A stretch of 64,000 nucleotides of DNA from Stomatohabitans albus. Its GTDB lineage: Bacteria; Actinomycetota; Nitriliruptoria; Euzebyales; Euzebyaceae. Under the pieces are notes generated by a model, which was given only the letters and a program-made list of their open reading frames with translations, did no database searches and was not told where the DNA came from. The position numbers and the translations under genes are program-made. The stretch lies in NCBI RefSeq assembly GCF_036336025.1, contig NZ_JAYKKE010000001.1, positions 62,001 to 126,000 on the forward strand. Direction: 5' to 3'. Positions 24,359 to 32,238 of this stretch are shown here, one piece after another. The first letter of the stretch is position 1, and each line of letters starts with the position of its first letter.

Positions 24359-24359
24359 G

Positions 24360-25184
24360 CTATGCCCTCTCCTGAGTTGTCATATGGTCAACATCGGCCC
24401 GGTTGATGCGAGGGCCGAGGAACCGTTGGGCTAGGGAAATAAATGAACCGGTATCACCAGTTGTATAAAACGCACGTTGCACATCGGTGTGTTCAGGGGC
24501 GAGGAGGTCATGGGTCACCATGTAGGAAAACACGGCACGAGCGGTCATTTCAGCACTAGAGATGAGCGCAACATCTGGACCCATGACATGCCCGATCATG
24601 CCGGTGAGGAGGGGATAGTGCGTACATCCCAGAATCAAGGTATCCACCTGTGCCGCAATGAGCGGAGCAAGAACATTGCGGGCAACAGATAGGACCTCGG
24701 CATCGTTGGTACGCCCTTGTTCGGCAAAGGTCACGAACTCTGGACTGGCTTGGCTAGTTACAGTTAGGGGTCGCTCACCGGCCATGTCGTGCAACAACCG
24801 TTCATACACACCGGAGTTGATGGTGCCTTCAGTACCGATGACACCGATAGAGCCCGTGTGGGTGCGGGCGAGGGCGGCGCGAACACTGGGTTCAATGACG
24901 CCGATTACCTTGACAGGAAATGGAACGGGATCGTTGACGACTGCAGCTGCGGTGGCTGTGTTACAGGCGGCGATGACGAGTTTGACGTCTTGACCATGTA
25001 GCCAGTCAACAATTTCTGTTGCAAAGCCTCGAACCTCATCAAATGGTCGCGGCCCATACGGGCAGCGTGCGGTGTCACCGACATAGCGGATTGATTCACC
25101 GGGCAGGAGATCAATAATCGATCGTGCAACGGTAAGGCCGCCAACTCCAGAATCGAATATGCCTACTGGTCGAGAAACAGTCAT
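24360..25184 (-). CDS. murI: Glutamate racemase
   Basis: The protein (274 aa) interconverts L- and D-glutamate to supply D-Glu for peptidoglycan. Both catalytic cysteines are seen: Cys74 in AACNTATA and Cys188 in GCTHYPLL. The N-terminal GIFDSGVGGLTVAR and the YVGDTARCPYG substrate loop are typical. I chose ATG 25184, which lies 4 nt after the stop of the JAMM gene and matches the usual N-terminus; an upstream in-frame start at 25232 would overlap the JAMM gene. Coupled translation with the upstream gene is likely, since no strong ribosome binding site is visible. Confidence 0.96.
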   Translation of the reverse strand: MTVSRPVGIFDSGVGGLTVARSIIDLLPGESIRYVGDTARCPYGPRPFDEVRGFATEIVDWLHGQDVKLVIAACNTATAAAVVNDPVPFPVKVIGVIEPSVRAALARTHTGSIGVIGTEGTINSGVYERLLHDMAGERPLTVTSQASPEFVTFAEQGRTNDAEVLSVARNVLAPLIAAQVDTLILGCTHYPLLTGMIGHVMGPDVALISSAEMTARAVFSYMVTHDLLAPEHTDVQRAFYTTGDTGSFISLAQRFLGPRINRADVDHMTTQERA

Positions 25185-25188
25185 CTCG

Positions 25189-25629
25189 TCATGGTAGAGG
25201 ATGTTGCACCCATCTGAGGGGGTGTTCGACAACTTCTCGACCCCCGATAATCGAAAATGCGCGAATAACCGGCTCCGGTTGGGCTAAGGACACAATGATG
25301 GCAACGATGCCCGCCCAGTTCAGTGATTGGGCCCGATCCGTGGGTGATGGGTATGCCGCAGATGTTGGGTGTGAATGCCAGATGGCTCGCCACCGACCAC
25401 CGTGTTGCTCGATCTGGTGATGGGCATTGAGTTGTGCGTATGGTTCCATCGTGAAGCGCACCGGCGATGGATCGGCACTGGGGACGATGACGTGTCGTGT
25501 AATGGTGTCGCTATCCCCATCATCACCTAGTAGGCCACACCCTTCGTTTGGTTGCGTTGCAACGGCATGCCGGATAATCGCCGTGCGAATATCAGAAAGA
25601 ATAAAAAGTGGGGTGCCAAGTGTGTCGAT
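25189..25629 (-). CDS. JAMM/MPN+ metalloprotease (Mec-like, M67) with a non-standard start
   Basis: This cytosolic zinc peptidase of the JAMM family has about 146 aa. The catalytic pattern is complete: Glu in QPNEGCGLL, HSHP followed after six residues by Ser, and SPTD with the zinc-ligand Asp (HSHPTSAAYPSPTD). The mycobacterial counterpart Mec cleaves CysO-cysteine and lies near murI, as here, so a role in releasing a small sulfur carrier or ubiquitin-like protein is plausible, although no such partner is in the window. The frame is open from an in-frame TAA at 25675-25677 but contains no ATG, GTG or TTG before the conserved Glu. The first GTG at 25461 would delete the catalytic Glu. A TACGCT box lies 6 nt before ATC 25629, pointing to a leaderless AUC start; ATT 25602 or CTG 25653 are alternatives. 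Confidence 0.8.
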   Translation of the reverse strand: MDTLGTPLFILSDIRTAIIRHAVATQPNEGCGLLGDDGDSDTITRHVIVPSADPSPVRFTMEPYAQLNAHHQIEQHGGRWRAIWHSHPTSAAYPSPTDRAQSLNWAGIVAIIVSLAQPEPVIRAFSIIGGREVVEHPLRWVQHPLP

Positions 25630-25634
25630 GCACC

Positions 25635-25641
25635 TAGCGTA
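25635..25641. promoter_or_regulatory. Overlapping divergent -10 boxes
   Basis: TAGCGT on the + strand (25635-25640) lies 7 nt before the helicase ATG. On the minus strand TACGCT (25641-25636) lies 6 nt before ATC 25629 of the JAMM gene. The two boxes share five base pairs, so only one polymerase could open this site at a time. Confidence 0.4.
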
Positions 25642-25647
25642 TCTGCA

Positions 25648-26961
25648 ATGCAGCGTCCAACGCCCCTTGATGGGTTAACCCTCCGTGACTGGCAGATTGA
25701 TGCGTTTGCCGCATGGGTTTCCCATGATTGCCGTGGGGTGGTTGAAGCTGTTACGGGAGCTGGTAAAACCCGATTGGCTATTGCTGCATCGCGTGTCTGT
25801 ATCCATCAAGGGGGTCGAGTTCTTGTGCTTGTACCCACATTGGAGTTACAGCGTCAATGGCTCCGTGAGGTCCGAACGCATATTCCCAACGTTCAAGTAG
25901 GGCGGCTCGGTGGTGGACAAACAGATGATTTTGACCAGGTTCAGATTCTGATCGCCACCCCACACTCTGCGGCAGATCTACCCCTTGACCCTGGTCCACT
26001 CGGGTTACTCATTGCTGATGAAGCCCACCGCTATGGGGCACCCACCTGGGCCAATGCACTAAAGGATCGCTTTCACATGCGGTTAGCCCTCACGGCAACA
26101 TATGAACGTAATGACGATGGTGTATCCACGGTCCTCGGCCCGTATTTTGGGCCGGTCATTTATAGTTACACCTTTGCTGATGCCGCAAATGACCATGTCA
26201 TTGCTCCCTTTTCTGTGGGACTTATCCGAGTGCCACTTACCCAAGCAGAGCAGGCAAGCTATACGGCGTATTCCAAGAAGGTGCGTGAAGCAAGAAAAGA
26301 ACTGATCGCCCACGGATTCCCTAAATATCCCAAGGATCTCATCGCCAAGGCTGCCCACGTTGCTGGCCAAGCTGAAGGTGTTCCTAATAGCCATGCAAAT
26401 CGTGAGGTTGTGGCTGCCCGAATGTTCTTGGCAGCATTAAGTCAACGGCGTGCCGTTGCGGCACGGTGTGCCGCCAAGCTCGATGTGGTGAAGCAAGTCA
26501 TACGCGAAATGGGCCAACAGATTCCCCGAACCTTGGTATTTACCGACACCGTTGACCAGGCCAACGACGTGGTACAGCTCATGCTCAAAGCCGGACATAC
26601 GGCTTGGGCTATTCACGGGGAATTACGCGAACACGATCGCCGTACTCGGCTTGCCGCCTTTGCCAATGGCACGGTACCGATGGTGGTTGCTCCACGGGTG
26701 TTGGACGAAGGGATTGATGTCCCCGATGCCTCCCTTGCTATTGTTCTGGCTGCCTTTCGAACGCGACGACAAATGATCCAGCGCCTCGGGAGAGTGTTGC
26801 GATTGAAATCTGACCAGTCATCAGCCCGTCTACTCATTGCGGGTGCCCAAGACACACGAGAGGACCCAACACAAGGGGCACAACGCGAGTTCTTGTCTCA
26901 CATCACGGGAGTTGCCACCCGCATTGATACCCTCGCGCTTGGCGATCGGCTGTTGGATTAG
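25648..26961 (+). CDS. XPB/Ssl2-like superfamily 2 DNA helicase
   Basis: This SF2 helicase (437 aa) resembles the bacterial XPB group. Motifs are Q-region LRDWQIDAFAAW, Walker A TGAGKT with Lys40, motif II DEAH at 124-127, motif III LTATYERNDDG, and the C-terminal lobe LVFTDTVDQAN, VAPRVLDEGIDVPDAS and motif VI RRQMIQRLGRVLR. The RED-like loop of eukaryotic XPB is replaced by TYERNDDG. It could act in DNA repair or transcription-linked unwinding. The usual nuclease partner (Bax1) is not seen. The ATG at 25648 follows a TAGCGT box by 7 nt and lacks a ribosome binding site; an in-frame TTG upstream would overlap the JAMM gene. Confidence 0.9.
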   Translation: MQRPTPLDGLTLRDWQIDAFAAWVSHDCRGVVEAVTGAGKTRLAIAASRVCIHQGGRVLVLVPTLELQRQWLREVRTHIPNVQVGRLGGGQTDDFDQVQILIATPHSAADLPLDPGPLGLLIADEAHRYGAPTWANALKDRFHMRLALTATYERNDDGVSTVLGPYFGPVIYSYTFADAANDHVIAPFSVGLIRVPLTQAEQASYTAYSKKVREARKELIAHGFPKYPKDLIAKAAHVAGQAEGVPNSHANREVVAARMFLAALSQRRAVAARCAAKLDVVKQVIREMGQQIPRTLVFTDTVDQANDVVQLMLKAGHTAWAIHGELREHDRRTRLAAFANGTVPMVVAPRVLDEGIDVPDASLAIVLAAFRTRRQMIQRLGRVLRLKSDQSSARLLIAGAQDTREDPTQGAQREFLSHITGVATRIDTLALGDRLLD

Positions 26962-26996
26962 CAGCATCAAACAGGTTAGATGGCTGCCCTGAAATT

Positions 26997-27020
26997 CAGG
27001 ATTGATCTGGGAAAATCCTG
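26997..27020. terminator. Weak hairpin between convergent genes
   Basis: CAGGATT at 26997-27003 pairs with AATCCTG at 27014-27020. It lies between the helicase stop (26961) and the stop of the ABC ATPase gene (27024). The stem is only 7 bp. Confidence 0.35.
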
Positions 27021-27023
27021 GCT

Positions 27024-27713
27024 TTAGTTGGATTTAATTGGGTCTAATTCAAGTACTCGGTCCGCCCAAATATCAAGTAAGGGCCGATCGTGGCTGATGG
27101 TTAATACCCCGAATCCCCGTTCAGCTTGATGGGCTTGGATAAGACGAACGAGACTGGCCGTTGTTACCGCATCAAGGGCACTGGTAGCTTCATCACAAAT
27201 CAACCAGTCGGGATGTTGGATGAGTGCACGTGCAATACAGACACGTTGGAGCTGACCGCCACTCACCTCATGGGATTGCCGGTTCAATACCCCCTTATCT
27301 AAGCCCACGGCTTCTGCCATGCGTTCACTTTCTTGCCTACAATGCTCACGTGACGGACGTTGGGTACTCAATACCAGGGGTTCAGCAATAACATCACGCA
27401 ATATCCATCGTGGGTCCACGCTGGCGCGTGGATCTTGAAAGACCATGGCGACCCGTCGGCGCGTGGCGATAGGTACCTTGCCACCAACCCCTTGAACTGG
27501 GGCCCCATCTATGCTGACGACACCGGCTTGTGGGGCCAGGTGCAAGTAGGCAATCTTGCCTACCGTGCTTTTCCCAACACCAGATGGACCTACAATGCCG
27601 ACCGTTTCACCTCGGGCGATAGCCAACGAAAAATCGTTCAGCACCTGTTCCTTACCGTAGGCTAAGGAAACGTGCTCAAGGGCTAAAACGCTTGCGGGTT
27701 CATCAGTACGCAT
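27024..27713 (-). CDS. ABC importer ATPase, DppF/OppF/NikE type
   Basis: This is the second ATP-binding subunit of an oligopeptide/nickel-family importer, 229 aa. Walker A is GPSGVGKST, the signature is VSGGQLQRV and Walker B is LICDEATSALD. The protein lacks the C-terminal oligopeptide-transporter extension of many DppF proteins, so it is short, as NikE often is. Its ATG lies inside the end of the preceding ATPase gene with an 11-nt overlap. It is the last gene of the five-gene operon. Confidence 0.93.
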   Translation of the reverse strand: MRTDEPASVLALEHVSLAYGKEQVLNDFSLAIARGETVGIVGPSGVGKSTVGKIAYLHLAPQAGVVSIDGAPVQGVGGKVPIATRRRVAMVFQDPRASVDPRWILRDVIAEPLVLSTQRPSREHCRQESERMAEAVGLDKGVLNRQSHEVSGGQLQRVCIARALIQHPDWLICDEATSALDAVTTASLVRLIQAHQAERGFGVLTISHDRPLLDIWADRVLELDPIKSN

Positions 27714-28650
27714 CGGGTGCTCCTAGCACAGTCCATTCAGGGATAGACGGGTCAGGTAACCATCGTGGGCTCCCTGCACCATCGGTAACCACGGTTGCAC
27801 CATTCGGGGTTGTATCCTCAGCCAGTGCAAGGCCATTAGCAGGCCGTAACCCACCAGAAGGCAAGGCCGCTAACAGTTGTTGGGTCCAAGGATGGGCTGG
27901 TGAACCAAAGACTTGAGCAACTGGCCCAACTTCAACAAGATGACCATTGAGCAATACACCAACATGATCAGCTACTGATTTAGCGGCCTCAACATCATGG
28001 GTGATGATCAGTGAGGACCGTCCTTGGGCACGTTGGAGTCGGATTAGATTTAGGAATGAATCCACACGATCTGGGTCTAAACCAGCGGTTGGTTCATCAG
28101 CGATAAGGACACCAGGATTACCCACCAGCGCCAGGGCAAGACCAACCCGTTGGGCCTGGCCACCACTAAGCTCGTGTGGGAACCGTTTCATCCATCCAGG
28201 ATCAACATCACATTTTAAACAGAGATCTTCTAAAACGTTCTCAAGCGTGGAACCTGGCTCACCGATTGCCCGAATCGTTTCTTTAAATTGGGCACCGATA
28301 CTTCTGGTTGGGGTTAAGTGTGCACTCACTTGCTGGGGCATAATGCCTATCTCACGACCCAAGAACTCGCTCCGGAGGCGGGTACTTGGCAGTGCCAATA
28401 AATTGACCGGTGTGTTTTCTGGGTTCGTGGTGTACCAGATCGCGCCATCCACGGTTGCTCGCCGGGTGAGCGTTTGGGTAAGGGCAGCAACCATGACGCT
28501 TTTGCCGGATCCGCTTTCACCCACGATAGCCAGGATGGTTGCGTCAGGAAGACTCAGGCTTAGGTGGCGTAAGGCATGAACCGGTTCAAGGCTCCCCCGA
28601 TGACGCACGTCAAAGGCCACGCTCACATCATCAAACCGTAATCGTGTCAT
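27703..28650 (-). CDS. ABC importer ATPase, DppD/OppD/NikD type
   Basis: This is the first ATP-binding subunit, 315 aa. It shows Walker A GESGSGKS, a Q-loop region IGIMPQQ, signature LSGGQAQRV, Walker B LIADEPTAGLDPD and switch His in IITHD. The C-terminal part (HPWTQQLLAALPS) is the typical oligopeptide-transporter module of this family. The start ATG overlaps the stop of the permease gene by 4 nt. With the other ATPase it forms the asymmetric nucleotide-binding pair that powers the two permeases on the inner face of the membrane. Confidence 0.95.
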   Translation of the reverse strand: MTRLRFDDVSVAFDVRHRGSLEPVHALRHLSLSLPDATILAIVGESGSGKSVMVAALTQTLTRRATVDGAIWYTTNPENTPVNLLALPSTRLRSEFLGREIGIMPQQVSAHLTPTRSIGAQFKETIRAIGEPGSTLENVLEDLCLKCDVDPGWMKRFPHELSGGQAQRVGLALALVGNPGVLIADEPTAGLDPDRVDSFLNLIRLQRAQGRSSLIITHDVEAAKSVADHVGVLLNGHLVEVGPVAQVFGSPAHPWTQQLLAALPSGGLRPANGLALAEDTTPNGATVVTDGAGSPRWLPDPSIPEWTVLGAPDAY

Positions 28651-29492
28651 AGCAGCGTCTCCTCAGCACCAGGAACCTTCGCAAGATGGTCACGGGCTGA
28701 CTGGCCAATGGCACTCACACTGAGCACGGTTGCTACCAACACGATGGCAGGGCCAAGGACTTGCCACCATGTTCCAAGAATGACCGTTTGACGCGCGTCA
28801 GAGAGCAGGGTGCCGATACTGGGAACTTCTAAGGGCATCCCCAAGCCCAAGAAACTCAACGCGCTTTCATGCCATACGGCGTGGGGCATCATGAGCACAA
28901 TGGCCACAATGGCTTGTGGCATTACGGTAGGAATCATGTGACGCAGCGCAATATAGGTCATGGTCGCCCCGGACTGTACCGCTGCCGTGACATAAGGACG
29001 GCTGCTAATGGACGAAATCATTGCTCGTACGAGGCGGGCGGTATTCGTCCAGTGCGTCACCGCAATTGCAACGGTTAACGCCGTGACTGAGCGGAACATG
29101 GCCACGATGACGAGAGACAGTAAGAGGTGTGGCAATGCATTGAACGCGTCAATGAGCCGCATCCCGATACGGTCAACAAAACCGCCAAAGAGACCCATCG
29201 CAATCCCGATACCCATACCGAGAATCGTGCTTGATATGGCAACTGTTGTGGCTAACAGTAACGACACTTGCAGGCCGCGTGCTGTCATGGCCATCACATC
29301 ACGACCAAGTTGATCGGTTCCCATCAAGTGCTCACCTGAAGGCGGTAGTGAGATCTGGTCGTAGGACACGGTGAGTGGATCAAATGGATTAATCATTGGC
29401 CAGGTGATTGCCCACCCGATGAGGAGGAGCAATACCAGGGCGCCTACGATGAAGCGCTGGTCACGTATAAACCGTTTAAATGCGCTATCCAT
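28647..29492 (-). CDS. ABC importer permease, DppC/NikC type
   Basis: This transmembrane subunit has 281 aa. An N-terminal helix (FIVGALVLLLLIGWAI) is followed by the extracellular segment with the family phrase GEHLMGTDQLGRDVMAM, then a five-helix binding-protein-dependent transport domain with a coupling-helix region (ALSFLGLGMPLEVPSIGTLL). ATG 29492 is taken as start, and it overlaps the stop of the other permease gene by 8 nt. The LGTDxLGRD-like motif is diagnostic of DppC/OppC/NikC proteins. The substrate cannot be told from this subunit. Confidence 0.95.
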   Translation of the reverse strand: MDSAFKRFIRDQRFIVGALVLLLLIGWAITWPMINPFDPLTVSYDQISLPPSGEHLMGTDQLGRDVMAMTARGLQVSLLLATTVAISSTILGMGIGIAMGLFGGFVDRIGMRLIDAFNALPHLLLSLVIVAMFRSVTALTVAIAVTHWTNTARLVRAMISSISSRPYVTAAVQSGATMTYIALRHMIPTVMPQAIVAIVLMMPHAVWHESALSFLGLGMPLEVPSIGTLLSDARQTVILGTWWQVLGPAIVLVATVLSVSAIGQSARDHLAKVPGAEETLL

Positions 29493-30465
29493 CAATATTC
29501 ACCCTTGGATCCAAACTGATGAGTAGGGCATCACTCAGCCAGGTACCGAATAACGTGAGCAAGGTGGTGACCAGTGTGATGGCCGCTAGGAGTGGAAAAT
29601 CGAGCTGAACCGCAGCACTCACAACTTCGCTTGCCAGTCCTGGCCAGGCAAAGACCGTTTCAACGAGTAATGCACCGGTAATGAGTTCGGGGATACGCGA
29701 CGCTAACAGGCCAACTACCGGAAGTGCCGCATAGGGTAATGCGTGGTTGACAATCACTTGTGATTCGGGGATACCGCGCATACGGGCTCCTTGGATGTTT
29801 GGTTCAGCCATAGCCCTGCGCAACCCTTCACGCAGTTGGAGATGCAACCAGGGGGTTTGCGCAATCCCGAGCACGATAGCGGGCATAATCAGGTGAATAG
29901 CAACGGAACCCAGGGTTGGGGTTTGGCCGATGGGTGCGTTTCCTCCAACCGGAAGGACTTGAAAGCGCACGGCAAAGATGGCAATCGCACCAACCGCGAC
30001 AATATATACCGGGGTGCCTTCAATGAGCTGGGAGAGGTTTACCAGTGTCCGGTCAATAATGCCCCGAGGTGCGATTGCCGTGACCGCGGCACCAATACCA
30101 GCCAACGTAAATGACACGAGGAGGGCTACCCCACCAAGCAAGATGGTCCAGGGGGCTCGCATCAAAATAACTTGACTGACTGGCAGACTTTCTGACCGAG
30201 ACATGCCCCAATCCCCGTGAAACAACGACTGTACCCAATACCACCACGCCATGTACCAGGGCGCATCAAGATTGAGACTCTGGCGCAATGAATCTAATTG
30301 GCCTTGTGTGGCCGTCTGGTAAGAAGCCCCCAGATAGGCTTCCAGTGGGTCCATAGGGCTTAACGCCGCAAGCGCAAAGACGGCTAACGAGACCCCGATA
30401 ACGACCGGGACGGCGGCCAAGAGCCGCCGCCAGGTCATCTTGAGTAACCGTTGTGGCCTACTCAT
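29485..30465 (-). CDS. ABC importer permease, DppB/NikB type
   Basis: This is the partner permease, 326 aa, with six predicted helices. The N-terminal helix AAVPVVIGVSLAVFALAAL is followed by a periplasm-facing segment ending in the family phrase GDWGMSRSESLPV, then the transport domain. ATG 30465 has GGAAGG about 5 nt upstream and overlaps the stop codon of the binding-protein gene by 8 nt; a TTG 18 nt earlier is less likely. DppB-type proteins usually pair with DppC as a heterodimer, as the neighbouring gene suggests. Confidence 0.94.
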   Translation of the reverse strand: MSRPQRLLKMTWRRLLAAVPVVIGVSLAVFALAALSPMDPLEAYLGASYQTATQGQLDSLRQSLNLDAPWYMAWWYWVQSLFHGDWGMSRSESLPVSQVILMRAPWTILLGGVALLVSFTLAGIGAAVTAIAPRGIIDRTLVNLSQLIEGTPVYIVAVGAIAIFAVRFQVLPVGGNAPIGQTPTLGSVAIHLIMPAIVLGIAQTPWLHLQLREGLRRAMAEPNIQGARMRGIPESQVIVNHALPYAALPVVGLLASRIPELITGALLVETVFAWPGLASEVVSAAVQLDFPLLAAITLVTTLLTLFGTWLSDALLISLDPRVNIDG

Positions 30466-32116
30466 TAGCCTTCCATTCCTCAAGGTTCCACCAGGGCCCT
30501 GAGGTTACGCCGTGTGCGTGGGGGTCGACCATCTCTTTATACCCGTCAAACCCTTTACGCTGAACATAAGTGTGATTCAAGAACACCAAGTAGATACTGC
30601 TCGGGTCATTCATCAGTTCTGTTTGAATCTCCTGGTAAGCCGATTCACGTTCACGCTGATCGGTGCTATTGCGTGCCTTATCGAGGAGCTCATCAACCTT
30701 GGCATTCTTGTAGTGTCCTGGGTTGCTCCACCCGTCGCCAGCGTGCTTGGAATGCAAGAGTTGGTACACCTGCAAGTCAGGGTCATAGGGATTACCGCCA
30801 CCAAAGACCGCACCGTCCTTGGACAAGCGGGGTTTAATTACATCCCAGCCGGTGCCTTCGGTTTTGACATCGATACCAATCGCCTTCATATCCTGAGCAA
30901 ATGCCAGGGCTAGGTCACGACGGACTTCATCGTTTTGGGGGAACATCACCGTAAAGGTTGCCTTCTGGCCACCCTTTTCACGGATACCGTCGCTGCCCTT
31001 GCTCCAACCCGCATCATCAAGAATCTTGTTGGCCTGATCTACATCAAATTCGGGCGCAGTGTCCTTGTTATACCAAGGCGACCATGCCGGAGAGAACGCC
31101 GTGCTTGCTGGAGTGCCATGGCCGGCAAGGAGAGAGTCGACCATCGCCTGGCGATTAACGGCCAGGTTCATTGCCTTGCGAACATCCAAATCGCCAGTGA
31201 CTGGGCTATCCATCGGCAGTGAAATCATGCGGTAGTCCACGCTAGGGACATCAAGGAGTTCAAGGTCAGGGTTTGATTTGGTGACTTGTTCTGCAATACG
31301 TGGAGGGAGGTCAGCCCCATCAATTTCACCCGTATTGAACCGCTGGGTTAGGTTTGCCTCGTTCTCGGTAATAACAAAGTTCACCGTTTTAATAGACGGC
31401 ACAGTACCCCAATAGTCTTCGTTGGCTACAAGCGTGGCATCTTGTTTGTCACGTAAGGTTTCGAGTTTGTACGGGCCTGTACCAACGGGGTTCGTGTTCA
31501 ACTCCAACTCGGTAACCGGGGTACCTGGCTTAGCCATTTCCGATGGAACAATGGATGTCGCCAGCAAGTGAACAAACGGTGCGAATTGATGCTTGAGTTT
31601 AAAGACCACCGTCATGTCATCCGGTGCCTCTACGGATTCAAGCATGGGGAACTCTCCAGTTAGTTCACTGGCCCCATTTTCATCGAGAATCGCTTTATAG
31701 GTTGCAACCACGTCTTCGGCTTCAAAGGTGGAACCATCATGGAACTTCACGCCATCACGCAGCTTGGCAGTCACGGTCAGCCCATCGTCACTGACCGTTG
31801 GTAATTCGGATGCCAACGCCGGAACTGGTTCGAGCTTTTCATTGTGGCTAATCAGTCCATCATAGAACTTGGCAAAGCCGTGTTGTGCCCAGCCGGCCAA
31901 CGGATTGAACGAATCACTATGTTCGTGTCCAAGGGCAAGTGTGATGGAATCCTTGCCTTGCGCGGTTGAGTCGGTGGTAGCGGCTGCGGTTGATTCACTT
32001 GCCGCTGGTTCAGAAGCCTCACTTGATGCAGACCCTGAAGATGTTGGGGTTTGTGCGCATGCAGCGAGGACAAGAGATAACGCGAATACGGGAACTAGCC
32101 GTGGAGATACCTTCAT
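30458..32116 (-). CDS. Lipoprotein substrate-binding protein, oligopeptide/nickel (SBP5) family
   Basis: This extracytoplasmic solute-binding lipoprotein of 552 aa heads the importer operon. The lipobox is LVLAAC with Cys20 as lipid site. A Ser/Ala/Thr-rich spacer (21-60) precedes the SBP5 domain, which begins near ITLALGHEHSDSFNPL and shows the family phrases AKLRDGVKFHDG and AEDVVATY. The C-terminus contains DPHAHGVTSGPWWNLEEW, a His-containing end reminiscent of nickel/metal-chelate binders, but dipeptide binding is equally possible. A TATGGT box stands 6 nt before ATG 32116 and no ribosome binding site is visible, so the operon mRNA is probably leaderless. An upstream in-frame ATG at 32140 would lie on top of that box. 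Confidence 0.93.
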   Translation of the reverse strand: MKVSPRLVPVFALSLVLAACAQTPTSSGSASSEASEPAASESTAAATTDSTAQGKDSITLALGHEHSDSFNPLAGWAQHGFAKFYDGLISHNEKLEPVPALASELPTVSDDGLTVTAKLRDGVKFHDGSTFEAEDVVATYKAILDENGASELTGEFPMLESVEAPDDMTVVFKLKHQFAPFVHLLATSIVPSEMAKPGTPVTELELNTNPVGTGPYKLETLRDKQDATLVANEDYWGTVPSIKTVNFVITENEANLTQRFNTGEIDGADLPPRIAEQVTKSNPDLELLDVPSVDYRMISLPMDSPVTGDLDVRKAMNLAVNRQAMVDSLLAGHGTPASTAFSPAWSPWYNKDTAPEFDVDQANKILDDAGWSKGSDGIREKGGQKATFTVMFPQNDEVRRDLALAFAQDMKAIGIDVKTEGTGWDVIKPRLSKDGAVFGGGNPYDPDLQVYQLLHSKHAGDGWSNPGHYKNAKVDELLDKARNSTDQRERESAYQEIQTELMNDPSSIYLVFLNHTYVQRKGFDGYKEMVDPHAHGVTSGPWWNLEEWKANE

Positions 32117-32122
32117 GCTGCG

Positions 32123-32128
32123 ACCATA
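32123..32128 (-). promoter_or_regulatory. -10 box TATGGT of the importer operon
   Basis: TATGGT on the minus strand is followed by CGCAGC and the ATG at 32116. This exact 6-nt spacing predicts transcription starting on the start codon. Confidence 0.5.
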
Positions 32129-32238
32129 TAGGTACTGCATTTGAGTTGCAATAGCTAGTGGTCATGAGACCAGTTCGTGCGCTGGCTGCGGCGCTAACCT
32201 GCACCTATATCCACAGCCCCCGATGGAGTGGGAGGCGC

